Origin: Bryopsis sp. KO-2023
Taxonomy: Eukaryota; Chlorophyta; Ulvophyceae; Bryopsidales; Bryopsidaceae
Direction of reading: 5' to 3'
NCBI GenBank assembly: GCA_030272585.1
Contig: BSYQ01000002.1
Coordinates: 7,750,001 to 7,814,000 of the forward strand
Length of the DNA stretch: 64,000 bases
Shown here: piece by piece, positions 11,481 through 21,793 of the stretch
How the letters are laid out: the number at the start of each line of letters is the position of its first letter
How positions within the stretch are numbered: position 1 is the first letter of the stretch
The notes under the pieces: generated by a model
Seen by the model: only the letters and a program-made list of their open reading frames with translations
The model's database searches: none
Told to the model about the DNA's origin: nothing
Made by a program: the position numbers and the translations under genes

Positions 11481-12442
11481 GGGAAATCGAATGTAATGAG
11501 ATTTTCCTTAAGAGGACGGTTTTGTCCCCGCAGGGTACTAGCCCTGAGGGCGATTTTCCCTGCGTAGCCGGTCACGCTCCGCGCTCGCATGTCTGATTTT
11601 CGAAGCGCCATGTCGGGCGACGCTGCCCGCATGGCGGACATGCGCGGAGCGCAGGTCCGACTCCAACGACTTTGCGATTCCAGGGCGAAAGGAAAGAAAA
11701 AAAAAAAAAACTGGCGGAGAACGTGGGGGGAAGGCGCTGCGTGCACTTCACCACGTCAAAGAAGAGGCTGAACCGAGCACTTAGCACTTTGTCGCGCTCA
11801 AAACGAGTGAGAAACGAGTGAGAAAACCCAGTTTCTCTTTTTTCACAGAAACTGGCGTAACTCCCTCGTTTCTCACCCGTTTTGAGCGCGACAAAGTGCT
11901 GAGTGCTCGAAAAAATGTCGCCCATACTTCTGTCCACCTGTTTTTTCGATCGAAGTATCCGGAGAGTGATTCCGAGGACTCACCTGATGCATGCATTTTA
12001 AATGCACGTCGGAACCACTCCCAAGATATTTCGACTTAAAAAACGACCGGACAGAAGTATGGAGGACATTTTTTCGAGCACTTAGCACTTTGTCGCGCTC
12101 AAAACGGGTGAGAAACGAGGGAGTTACGCCAGTTTCTGTGAAAAAAGAAAAACTGGTTTTTCTCACTCGTTTTTCACTCGTTTCGCACGCGACAAAGTGC
12201 GACGCGCTTTCGGTGATCGCCAGGCATGTTGAAAAGGAAAGAGGGGCTGAGAGTTCGGAAAAAAAAAAAAAAAACGAAAAAGGGGTTACCTAATCTAAAA
12301 AGGGAAATCGAATGTAACTTACAGCTTGTGGTTCGTTGGGAGTTCGTTCGCTGGGAGTTCGAAAAAAAAAAAAAAAAAAACGAAAAACTGTTACATTCGA
12401 TTTCCCTCTCTCTGTCAAAGCGATGAGACAGACCGGTTAATT
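11481..12442 (+). mobile_element. Short Helentron-like unit 2 (962 bp, non-coding)
   Basis: It begins GGGAAATCGAATGTAATGAG, has the inverted partner TTACATTCGATTTCCC, the TCTGTC...GACAGA hairpin and the GGTTAATT end, and directly joins unit 3. It is nearly identical to unit 1 through the palindrome (11785-12199) and differs mainly by a deletion before its A-rich tract. Head-to-tail junctions without filler DNA fit rolling-circle amplification. Confidence 0.65.
11785..12199. repeat. Nested long palindrome in unit 2
   Basis: This is the same four-fold alternating CACTTTGTCGCGCTC structure as in unit 1, centred near 11998. Near-identity between the two palindromes argues for recent copying of the whole unit. 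Confidence 0.8.
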
Positions 12443-12699
12443 GGGAAATCGAATGTTAATGAGATTTTCCTAGGATCAACGAAATGTCCCTCCACCCGCT
12501 TGGTGGGTTGCAGGGTACTAGCCGACAGGCAAAATGTCCCTGCGTCGCCGGTCACGCTCCGCGCTCGCATGTCTGATTTTCGAAGCGCCATGTCGGTCGA
12601 CGCCGCTCGCATGGCGGACATGCGCGGAGCGCAGGTCCGACTCCAACCACTTTGCGATTCTTTCCAGGGCGCTGCGCGAAGCGCGGCGAACTGGCGGAG

Positions 12700-14425
12700 A
12701 ACGAGGGGGGGAGGCGCTGCCGCGACTTGGGAGAAAACGAGGGCGTTGCGCGCGGCGCCCTCGCCCGGATCTGGTTTGCTCGGAGTTCGGAAAAAAAACA
12801 GAAACGAAAGAAAAGGAAGTACACAAGAGAAAATACAAGGGAATCGAAAAAAAACAAAACAGAAAAGGAATAATAAAGAGAAAAAAGAAGTGTTTCGTCT
12901 TGCCCCTGCGTCGAAACGTCTTCCTTTCACAGCCGGCCCTTTCCAAACGCCTGCCCTACCACCTGCATGGGCGGATTTTCTCTTTGCTTTTTCACCTGCA
13001 GCTGAATTAAGTGTCGGAGTTCCACTTTCGTTGCCTACTCACCCCCTCGCGACTGCCAGAAGCCGCTCCCGCCACGCTCAGCGCCTTGTTCCTCCCCTAT
13101 TCCAGCGACGTCCACATGATGGGGACGCCCTGGTCTGCGCGGATGAAAATCCGAAGAGAGGCCAGGGAGTCGAACCCTGTTCGAACCCTGCGTCCACCTC
13201 TGTTCCACGCCGCTCCATTTCTCGACTGGCGACCATTCTTCCTGAACTTATCTCCTTACCCAGGCAGGGCTTTTCGAGTCTTTTCGAGTGGTTTATGAAA
13301 ATGACGACAACGACGACGACGGCAAGTGGCTGGATTCGGATTCGTTTCTGCCCCGATGCGTGACGTGGCGTGGTGTCTCGGGTGGGAGGTCAGGTAACAG
13401 CGAAGCGCAGCGAACGGGCGGAGAACGAGGGAGCTGCGCAGCGCGCGAAGCGACCTGTTAAACTAAAAAGTGTGATGGGCCAAAACCAAAGGCAGCGAGC
13501 AAAGAAAAGTTCTGATGGGCCATTTAGCCCCCTAGGGCAAGCGGCAGCGCGTTTACAACACGAGACAAGAGCTCACAACAAAACATACCAAATATGCAGC
13601 GAGTCTATGTCGATATCTTGAGAAAGTGTTCTCGCGGATCCCCCCGACAATTCCACCCCACCGAAACCGTGCAGCAAAATCAAAGTCCTCAGGGATGACG
13701 CAGCTGGAAGAGTGATTTGACTCTCATCGCGTCCCTGTCACAGACTTGACGACTTCGAGCAAGGAAAGTCGAGGAAGGAAAAAAAGGCGACGAGCGACGA
13801 CGCAGGCGACGACGCAGGCGTGTCGAGAACGCGAACAAGGTGAGAGAAGAAGGAGGGTGAAGTGGGTTCGACTCCCACACCTCCTGAAGGCTTGTGACCT
13901 AGAAATTCAAACATGCAGGGGTAGAAAAGAAAAGAAAAGGTTTTAGGGAAACCTCTCCCTATTCTTGTTTGTTTTCCTTTTTTTGGCTTGCTTCCACCTT
14001 GTTCGCGTTCTTTTTTGGGAGAAACCAACTTCGTCGCCGAAAAGATCTCCCTCCTGTTGAGATTCTTTATGTTTTTCCTCATAACTTCTTTTATACCGCG
14101 TCGTTTCCGACGAAACAAAGCGCGTTGGAAACGTGGAGTCGAGGGGAAGCCACTACATACTATTTCGTCGCGTTTTAAAGGAAAAACTTTAGGTCGATCG
14201 TCCTTTGACGACTTCTGGACGTCGGGAGGGATTCGGCCACCCAAATATTGTATAAAACAAAAGAAAGCTACTGTCTGAGCCTAATGGAGTGCAAATAAAT
14301 GATTTTCTGAGGCATTGACTATCGTGGGTGTTTCGCATGAAAAATCAGCCCAAGAAACCCCTTGAATCTTCTCTCTATTCACGGAATTTCAATGAATTCG
14401 TTTGTTTTTTCGAATATTTACAAAG
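12700..14425. other. 5' non-coding part of the Helentron-like element
   Basis: A long plus-strand frame (12326-13363) runs through repeat-derived sequence and homopolymer A tracts, so I do not accept it as a gene. A T-arm-like hairpin (GTGGG-TTCGACT-CCCAC, 13862-13878) stands alone without a matching acceptor. The promoter of the Rep-helicase gene should lie here, but no motif is clear. Confidence 0.35.
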
Positions 14426-17400
14426 ATGACGTCAGTGGGGGAGACGGGGAGCTTCACAAGGTCCGACGTGCAAGCTCGATGGATGTGGAGGAATCAAGTG
14501 TGCGTGGGGTTGGGTATCCCAAACAGGCGAGTCATCTCTCGTGATCCTTTCGTGATCACTCCGGTGACGAGTTCCCCGTACGGGAGACAAAATTTTTCGT
14601 TATACGAGCAAATGAACGTGGCCCTAGGGGCAGAATTTTTTGTCGATCACAGTTCAGCGGACGGGGCGTGTTTTTTCAACGCCATATCCAAAGAAGTAAG
14701 CGGGCACGAAACGAGTGCGGGGACCCTACGAACCTTGGTATGCGACCTGGCGGCGACGCACCCCGTGGCTTTCGCCGCTTTTGAGGGGTGCACCGTCGAT
14801 GAAATAAAAATAAAGATAAATAACATGCGGTCCAACGATACGTGGGCGAGCACATGGACTATTTTTGCGGCCGCGACCCTCCTCCAAACCCCTTTTGAAA
14901 TACAATTATACCAACGTGACTACCCTGTATTCAAATTCAATCCTTTGTTCACCACTTCCTTGATTACCACCAGCGCCATGGATAACGTGTTTGTTAGATT
15001 ATGTAACACGAAAGGCAACCACTACGACAGGGTGTACGAGCGAAACGAGCTCCAAGCGATCACCCCGGCCTCATTACTTGCGAATATTAACGTGCCGATC
15101 GTGGGAAATAGAACTCCCCAACTCGAAAACAAAACCGGAACCGAAACGGAAACGAAAGAAGAAAGAAAAAGGCGCCTTGCGAGAGAAAGAAAGAGGAAGC
15201 AACGAAGCGATGCAAAGAAAGCGAAGGAATTGAGGGAAGCGGAAAAGAAAAAAATTGCGGAGAGAAGCGAAAAAGAAAAACAAGAAAGACTTAACAAGCT
15301 CGCATCGCAAAAACGAGAGCGACTGTCAAAGTCGACGGAAGAAAAGAAAAAAGGGTTGCGTGAAACACACGCGAGCGAGGAACGAAAGAGAACGGACACG
15401 AACGAAAAGAAAGCGGCCGACAAGAACACGAGACAAGAAAACGAGCGAAAGAGAAAAAAGCAACAAGAGGAATGGGCGACCAGAAAAAAGATCCGCAGGC
15501 AAAATCTCAAACGCACGAGCGTCGACGAGCTGATTGGCGATTGGGAGCGTCACTTGGAGCAGACCGTTACCTGGCACGGCAACGTTTGCGAGAGTTGCGG
15601 AGAGACGGGGCCGGGTGCCGACTTCAGCGATGCCACGTGTGCGAGGTGCAAGAGGAATCCGCGCTATCGACGAGCGTACAGCGAAGAGAACGGGCTCTGG
15701 CCGGATCCCGTTCCTCCCGAGCTCACCGGCCTCACCCAGATGGAGGAGATGTTGATCGCCCGTATTCACCCTTGCATGTACATTGCGAGGATCCACAAGA
15801 GCGGGATGCATCGGTTGAGCGGTCACTTCATTGGTTTTATGGCAGACCACTCGGAGACGATCGAGGCCCTTCAGCGCCTGCCGGTGGACCCGAGAGACCT
15901 TCCTTGGGTGGTGGTCCGACAACACGGGGTTGATCGGACCCATCAGGATCACATCGTGCGACGAGGGGTTGTTCTCCGCGCCTTGCGTTGGTTGCAGAAG
16001 AACAACCCCTGGTATGCTGGGATTGAGATTGACGAGGACGTTATCGCTCGTCTTCCGGAGCACGGGAGCCCCGAGGGATTGCGAGAGTTCACCGAGCGGC
16101 AGGTCGCCGAGGCAAAGGAGGAGGGCGGGTTCCGTGCCCACGATTCGGATGACGAGGCCGACGGCGATGTGTCGATGCACTCTCATGCACCCACGACAAT
16201 CCGTGGAGTTCGAGAGGTCGACAAGATCCGAGCATCTGTGACAGAGGCGATCGATCGTGCCGAGGGGAACAACGTGGCTCCCTTTCCGGTGCGAGAGAGG
16301 GAGCCGATCAAGGAGTTCATGACCCGAGGACTCTTTTCGATGGCGTTCCCCACCCTTTTCCCTTGTGGCGGTGCCGACTACACGACGGCCGGCTTTCCCG
16401 ACGTCAGAGGCATGCGAGAGTACGCTCTTCATCTGATGCGATGGCCGGATCGTCGTTTCGCGCGGCATCCACGCTTCAAGTTCTTGGTCGTCAATCTCGC
16501 AGATCGCAAAGCCGCGTTTGGCACGGCACGGGTGTTCCTCAAGGGGAACCAAGACATCAATAAGATGACGGTGAAGGACTTGAAGGACCTCGTAGATGAG
16601 GGTGATTCGAGCCTTATGAGGAAGATTCTTGCCTTTGGTTCAAGGATACGAGGAACGAAGCAATTTTGGTCCGATAGACGTGGCGAGCTGGAGGAGATGT
16701 TTCGGCAGCTCACGCACCCGGTCGAGGGTAGCCAGGGTTACATGCCCTCGCTCTTCTTCACCTTGAGCTCCGCCGAGATGTTTTGGCCACAGATCGAGAC
16801 TCTCCTCCAACTCGACTACTCAGATTGTGCCACGGAGGCCCAGAGGAAGGCGAAGAAGAGGCGAGCGATGGTGGACAACGCCGATCTCATCGATGCCTAC
16901 TTCTTGGAGCGATCCGAGTCGTTCCTGAAGAAGGTGATGGTGCCTTACTTCGGCGCGGACGAGTTTTGGGCGAAGATCGAGTACCAGTGGCGAGGGGCGC
17001 CCCACATGCACGGCTTCTTGTGGCTACCGGATGCGCCCAACTTGATGCGGAGCGCCCACGAGGAGATGAGCGCCGACACGAGAGCAGAGGTCATCGAGTA
17101 CTTCACGGAGACGGTAGGCATCACCTTTGACATGGACGAGGACTTCCGCAGCGCTCCCTCCACGCCTCACCCGTCCACGAGGACGTACACGTCGATCGGC
17201 ACGAGCGACGAGGAGCGTGCAAGGGACTTGGAGGAGCTGTTGAGGGTTCAGGGACCCCACGCATGCACCAACAGCTGCTTCAAGTCCAAGAGGGACCGGG
17301 ACTTGCGCAGGTGCAGGTTCAGGTTCCCGAGGGAGGTGCGGGCGCATGCGGAGATCGTGGAGGATCCAAGGCAAAAGTACAGGCTCGAGCTCGCGAGGAG

Positions 17401-19846
17401 GCCCGGAAAGCAGCAGCGCTTCAACCAGTACCAGGCGCGACCGATGCTGCAGGGCTTCAGGGCCAACATCGACATACAACCCATCTTGTCGTTGACGGCC
17501 CTCTTGAGATACCTGTGCGGCTACACGTGCAAGGCCGAGGTGGAGAGCGGCGGCTTGATGGCGGTGTTTTCGGAGATCCTCGACGACGCCTGTCGCACCG
17601 CTGAGGAGGCCAACTCCATCTCGGCTGTCGTCAAGATGCTCAACCGCACCATCAAGGAGCATGACGTATGCACGATGGAGGCCTTCCACAAGCTTGCCTC
17701 GGCCAAGCTCACGATGGCCTCTAGAACTTTCGGCGTCATAGTGCTTGACGATTCGAGAGAGATCACCACAGAAGAGGGTGGTTTCCTTCGACGTTCGTGG
17801 ATGGACGAGTACAAAAACCGTCCGGACGACATCAATGAGTGCTTGGAGGACTTCTTTCGATGGTACGACCTTCCGAGGAATGCGGCACCCAAGCGCAAGG
17901 GGAAGCCCAAGATCATGAGGATCTTTCCGCCTTGCCGGCCAGTGCCGCGGGCTGACGAGCGCTTTCCCGACTTTTGCCAGCAATACCTTATCCGCTACAA
18001 GGAGTGGAGAGACGTGGATCGGGATTTGCTTGGTGGCGGTCAGATGACTTGGGTCGAGGCATTCGACGCGTTCTTGGAGGAGCAGCCCATGCACAGGGCG
18101 ATCGATTTGTTCAGAGAGGTTTCCATCGCTCCCGAGGTGGGGGATGAGGAGGAGGAGGAGGATGGCTCTGAGGGGAGCGACGACGACTATCGACAGTTCC
18201 CCGAGGACGAGCAGGATGATTGGATGCGGGCTTTGGCTGCCCATCCACAGTTTGCCCGACCCAGGATGGAGGCCTCCGATCATGATTGGCACGCGAGCGC
18301 GGCCCAGTACGACGTCCCGGCCATGCGGACCTTCGTCCAGGACGTGAGACGGGACGGCCCTTTGCCCAGGGATCGTGACCACCTCGATCGTGATCAGCTC
18401 GTTGACAGTCAACGCCTCGCGTATGACATCATCGTGGAGCATGCCCGTTCCGACGACCCTCCTCCCTTGCGCATGATCGTCGAGGGGACCGCCGGCACGG
18501 GCAAGAGTGCCCTGATTCATGCGGTCGTTGCCGCGATCGAGAGAGAGCATGGGGAGGGTTCGGTCGTGGTTGCCGCTCCGACAGGTTGTGCCGCCTTCAA
18601 CGTCGGCGGTTGCACGCTCCATTCTCTATTGATGTTGCCCGTGGGCTCGAGGTGCAAGGACCTCAAGGGCAACGCCTTGAGCCTTCTTCAGGAGAGATTG
18701 AGGGGCGTGCGATATCTCATCATCGATGAGAAATCGATGATCGGGGCATCGATGTTTGCATCGATCGACTCTCGGGGTAGACAGGCGTTTCCGGAGCACG
18801 CGGATCAGTTGTTTGGGGGCTTGTCGATTGTCATTGAGGGTGATTTCGGACAGCTCCCTCCCGTCAGCGATGCCGAGATGTTCGATCGCGGGCAGAGGCC
18901 CAAGGCGGATCGCTTGCGCGGCTTTGCTGCGTATCGTCAGTTCAGGGTGGTGGTTCGTCTCACTGCAGTCATGCGACAGGCGGGCCAAGACCAGATGGCC
19001 TTCCGGGACGTTCTCATGAGGCTCCGACGAGGATGTCCCACGGATTCCGACATCGACGCCCTGATGGCTCGCAACCTCCGTACCCTTTCAGTGGACGACA
19101 GACAGGCTTTCTCAGATGCCTTGTACCTATGCGCCACCAACGCCCAAGCCGAGAGCTATAACAACGATCGGATTGTGGCGTTGGACCAACCCACGGCGAT
19201 GATTAGGGCGGAGGATTTGCGAGTGCCCAGGGGTCTTGACGCGGAGGACGCGACGAATCTCCCATCTACCTTGCGCTTATGCAAGGGAGCGAGGGTGATG
19301 CTGCGAGCCAACCCGTGGACAGAGGCCGGCCTCATCAACGGCGCCATGGGTTTCGTTCATGACATCGTGTACACGTCCACGACTCCCCCTGCATTGCCGG
19401 ATGCTATCTTGGTTCGGTTCGACGACTACAGGGGGCCGAGCTTCTTGGAGGGGGTCGAGGGGGTCGTTCCTATTGTCCCTATCACTCGCGACGTCCGGAC
19501 ATCTGCGGCTAGGGCTTCTGGAGAGAGGAAGATGCTTCCTCTCATGCCGGCTTGGGCCATTTCCATCCACAAGTCCCAAGGCAAGGGACTAGACAGGGTG
19601 TTGGTGGACCTTGGGACGAAGGAGTTTGCGGCAGGCATTACTTTCGTGGCTGTCAGCCGATCCTTCACCTATGAGGGTCTCGCCTTCGATCCGCCCATCA
19701 CTCGTGGTCGGATCCGATCCCTTGCCAAGCTGAAGAAGCTTGGTCCGCGGTTGGCGGAGTTTGCGAGGTTGGAGGGTCTTGCGGAGCAGACGAGGACCTT
19801 GTATGACGCTGAGGGTATTGAGGGAGTGCTTCGATATATTCAGTAG
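14426..19846 (+). CDS. OTU-Rep-PIF1 helicase of a Helitron2/Helentron-type element (1806 aa)
   Basis: This is an uninterrupted frame; I take the first in-frame ATG (14426). In order: an OTU-type cysteine protease region (DGACFFNAI, Cys near 82; NHYDRVY, His near 200); a long Lys/Arg/Glu-rich helical linker (about 235-385); a Cys4 finger (CESCGE...CARC, about 390-415); a block with PVPPELTGLTQMEEMLIARI like the region found upstream of many Helitron Rep domains; the Helitron Rep domain with the HUH motif PHMHGF (about 859) and the two-tyrosine motif YLCGY (about 1027); then PIF1 helicase with Walker A GTAGTGKS (about 1354), Walker B LIIDEKSMIG, GDFGQLPP, and HKSQGKGLD near the end. All key residues are present, so the protein could be active in strand nicking, transfer and unwinding. 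From about 15500 it is GC-rich, unlike the AT-rich flanks. Confidence 0.93.
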   Translation: MTSVGETGSFTRSDVQARWMWRNQVCVGLGIPNRRVISRDPFVITPVTSSPYGRQNFSLYEQMNVALGAEFFVDHSSADGACFFNAISKEVSGHETSAGTLRTLVCDLAATHPVAFAAFEGCTVDEIKIKINNMRSNDTWASTWTIFAAATLLQTPFEIQLYQRDYPVFKFNPLFTTSLITTSAMDNVFVRLCNTKGNHYDRVYERNELQAITPASLLANINVPIVGNRTPQLENKTGTETETKEERKRRLARERKRKQRSDAKKAKELREAEKKKIAERSEKEKQERLNKLASQKRERLSKSTEEKKKGLRETHASEERKRTDTNEKKAADKNTRQENERKRKKQQEEWATRKKIRRQNLKRTSVDELIGDWERHLEQTVTWHGNVCESCGETGPGADFSDATCARCKRNPRYRRAYSEENGLWPDPVPPELTGLTQMEEMLIARIHPCMYIARIHKSGMHRLSGHFIGFMADHSETIEALQRLPVDPRDLPWVVVRQHGVDRTHQDHIVRRGVVLRALRWLQKNNPWYAGIEIDEDVIARLPEHGSPEGLREFTERQVAEAKEEGGFRAHDSDDEADGDVSMHSHAPTTIRGVREVDKIRASVTEAIDRAEGNNVAPFPVREREPIKEFMTRGLFSMAFPTLFPCGGADYTTAGFPDVRGMREYALHLMRWPDRRFARHPRFKFLVVNLADRKAAFGTARVFLKGNQDINKMTVKDLKDLVDEGDSSLMRKILAFGSRIRGTKQFWSDRRGELEEMFRQLTHPVEGSQGYMPSLFFTLSSAEMFWPQIETLLQLDYSDCATEAQRKAKKRRAMVDNADLIDAYFLERSESFLKKVMVPYFGADEFWAKIEYQWRGAPHMHGFLWLPDAPNLMRSAHEEMSADTRAEVIEYFTETVGITFDMDEDFRSAPSTPHPSTRTYTSIGTSDEERARDLEELLRVQGPHACTNSCFKSKRDRDLRRCRFRFPREVRAHAEIVEDPRQKYRLELARRPGKQQRFNQYQARPMLQGFRANIDIQPILSLTALLRYLCGYTCKAEVESGGLMAVFSEILDDACRTAEEANSISAVVKMLNRTIKEHDVCTMEAFHKLASAKLTMASRTFGVIVLDDSREITTEEGGFLRRSWMDEYKNRPDDINECLEDFFRWYDLPRNAAPKRKGKPKIMRIFPPCRPVPRADERFPDFCQQYLIRYKEWRDVDRDLLGGGQMTWVEAFDAFLEEQPMHRAIDLFREVSIAPEVGDEEEEEDGSEGSDDDYRQFPEDEQDDWMRALAAHPQFARPRMEASDHDWHASAAQYDVPAMRTFVQDVRRDGPLPRDRDHLDRDQLVDSQRLAYDIIVEHARSDDPPPLRMIVEGTAGTGKSALIHAVVAAIEREHGEGSVVVAAPTGCAAFNVGGCTLHSLLMLPVGSRCKDLKGNALSLLQERLRGVRYLIIDEKSMIGASMFASIDSRGRQAFPEHADQLFGGLSIVIEGDFGQLPPVSDAEMFDRGQRPKADRLRGFAAYRQFRVVVRLTAVMRQAGQDQMAFRDVLMRLRRGCPTDSDIDALMARNLRTLSVDDRQAFSDALYLCATNAQAESYNNDRIVALDQPTAMIRAEDLRVPRGLDAEDATNLPSTLRLCKGARVMLRANPWTEAGLINGAMGFVHDIVYTSTTPPALPDAILVRFDDYRGPSFLEGVEGVVPIVPITRDVRTSAARASGERKMLPLMPAWAISIHKSQGKGLDRVLVDLGTKEFAAGITFVAVSRSFTYEGLAFDPPITRGRIRSLAKLKKLGPRLAEFARLEGLAEQTRTLYDAEGIEGVLRYIQ

Positions 19847-21086
19847 TTTTTTTCATTTATTTGTGAGGACCATATTGTTTTCCTTTGGTTCGAGTATTCT
19901 TTTTTCTGTTTTTGATCGTATTTTTCTTTTATATGTTCCTCTTTGATTGTGAGCATGTTTTATGACGTCTTCTTTTAAATTTGTGTGTCTTCGATGTTGT
20001 TTCTGAGTTTTCTACGTAGGATTGATCCAATAGACGTTCACCTAACGAAGATTCTCCCTTGTGCCGTTTTTTTGTGCCGATTCTATGTATCACACGTTTT
20101 GTTTTTTTCCTTTTTTCTTCGTTACTTGCAGTATCCTCGATCCGATGGGTTATAGATTTCGATACCTCCGCATAGTTTGTTTGCTTTCATGTCGGTTCTA
20201 CCCTCTCGGATGATGCTATTCTCTTTAAGTTTCTTGGGAGTTCTCAGAGCTATAAGCAATCAGCAACCCGTTTTTTGTTGCGTTCCCCCGCGCATTACGT
20301 GTGTCACCCCCCACACGAGTCACGGTTTGCCCCGACCGTTTGGATTATTGGATGTTCCCCCGCATCCGTTGGGTACGGCTCCTCTCTATGGCCTTTGCTG
20401 ATTGCTATGGTGATGTGCACTCTCTCGATTCTATTGAGATTCAGCTTCGCTCGAGTGGAAGTTTTGCTTTCATTGTTGAAAAAAAAGACAGAAAAATTGA
20501 TCCAAGTGGGAGAGAGAGAACTGAGGGATTTTTACGCGGTAAAAAAAAGAGTTGAAGTTTCTATGCGGATCTTACAAGGTATCTTTAGGAGGGAAACAAA
20601 TATGGACTGTTATGAGGTCAAGGAAAAAAAAAAAAAAAAAAAAATTACACCGGATTTAGGGATCATAAATAAAAAAATCATGAGGATAAAAGAAAATAAT
20701 TTTAGGGCTTAGATAATGGGATTAGAGAAAACAAAGAACATAATAATGTTCGGTTTGGGAGTAGGAATCGGAGAAAAAATTGAAAAACTTGAAAATAAAA
20801 ATAAGGAAAGAATAACGTTCGGTTTGGATTTAGGAATTGAAAAAAAAAAAGGAAAAAGAAAACAAAAAACAAAAAACAACAACATAAGGAAAGAATAACG
20901 TTTGGTTCGGATATATGGATGGGAAATAAAAATAATAATAATTGTGATGTGAGTGGAAGTTCAGATTATGCATAGATGTTGCGAAGGCTTATTATTTCGC
21001 TGTAATCCGTTGTAAGTTTGGTCCTTCCCATGTTATTTTCACGTGCTCGTTCGTGTCACAAGTTCTTGTGTCGGATATCGGCCATT
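19847..21086. other. 3' non-coding part of the Helentron-like element
   Basis: The DNA is T-rich, then A-rich. Between about 20740 and 20960 a degenerate direct repeat (AATAACGTTCGGTTTGG-like, about every 80 bp) recurs three times. No gene is seen. Confidence 0.4.
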
Positions 21087-21181
21087 CTCATTACATTCGA
21101 TTTCCCTCTCTTTGTCAAAGCATGAGACAGACAGGTTAATTCAAGGCTGGTGATTTGTTATAACACCTGCATGTGTTATAC

Positions 21182-21793
21182 CATGCAGGTGTTACTATAG
21201 GTGTGACTGGCCAGGTATCAAATTCCAGGTGTCATGCAGGTGTTACTGTAGGTGTGACTGGCCAGGTATCAGATTCTAGGTGTCATGCAGGTGTTACTAT
21301 AGGTGTGACTGGCCAGGTATCAAATTCCAGGTGTCATGCAGGTGTTACTGTAGGTGTGACTGGCCAGGTATCAGATTCTAGGTGTCATGCAGGTGTTACT
21401 ATAGGTGTGACTGGCCAGGTATCAGATTCTAGGTGTCATGCAGGTGTTACTATAGGTGTGACTGGCCAGGTATCAGATTCCAGGTGTCATGCAGGTGTTA
21501 CTGTAGGTGTGACTGGCCAGGTATCAGATTCCAGGTGTCATGCAGGTGTTACTGTAGGTGTGACTGGCCAGGTATCAGATTCTAGGTGTCATGCAGGTGT
21601 TACTATAGGTGTGACTGGCCAGGTATCAAATTCCAGGTGTCATGCAGGTGTTACTATAGGTGTGACTGGCCAGGTATCAGATTCTAGGTGTCATGCAGGT
21701 GTTACTATAGGTGTGACTGGCCAGGTATCAAATTCCAGGTGTCATGCAGGTGTTACTATAGGTGTGACTGGCCAGGTATCAGATTCTAGGTGT
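21182..21793. repeat. Right subterminal minisatellite, 51-bp unit, 12 copies
   Basis: The unit contains GCAGGTGTTACTATAGGTGT and GACTGGCCAGGTATCA, with few point differences between copies. Because 51 is a multiple of three, one frame stays open for 212 codons (HAGVT-GVTGQVS repeats); there is no sign that this is a gene. It lies just inside the right TIR of the CACTA-like element and shares the CAGGTRTYA core with the left array. Confidence 0.85.

Larger units (their letters stand above)
12443..21141 (+). mobile_element. Helitron2/Helentron-like autonomous element (8.7 kb)
   Basis: The 5' end is GGGAAATCGAATG at 12443. The inverted partner CTCATTACATTCGATTTCCC is at 21087-21106, followed by TTTGTC...GAGACAGACAGG and GGTTAATT ending at 21141. 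These ends match those of the two short units before it. The first about 650 bp (12530-12680) also resemble the start of units 1 and 2 (CATGTCTGATTTTCGAAGCG). Inside is one long intact gene for an OTU-Rep-helicase. The exact border is uncertain by a few bases because the flanking target dinucleotide (T-T in this group) cannot be told from the terminal T residues. Confidence 0.7.

Noticed and set aside
10528-12166. Overlapping frames on both strands in the palindromic units (FALSTLSRSKRVRNEG-type peptides)
   Set aside because: They recur in both strands because of the inverted repeats. They are repeat shadows and not genes.
12326-13363. 345-codon plus-strand frame
   Set aside because: It runs through repeat-unit DNA, homopolymer A tracts and sequence shared with the short Helentron units in other frames. 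No domain or codon pattern supports it.
13840-13895. T-arm-like GTGGG-TTCGACT-CCCAC
   Set aside because: An isolated hairpin with no tRNA body around it.
15326-18622. Long minus-strand frames (408 and 532 codons) opposite the Rep-helicase gene
   Set aside because: They mirror the GC-rich codons of the plus-strand gene, where stops are rare on the antisense strand. No domains are seen.
21182-21793. CRISPR-like array
   Set aside because: The units are contiguous with no unique spacers and the DNA is eukaryotic. It is a minisatellite.
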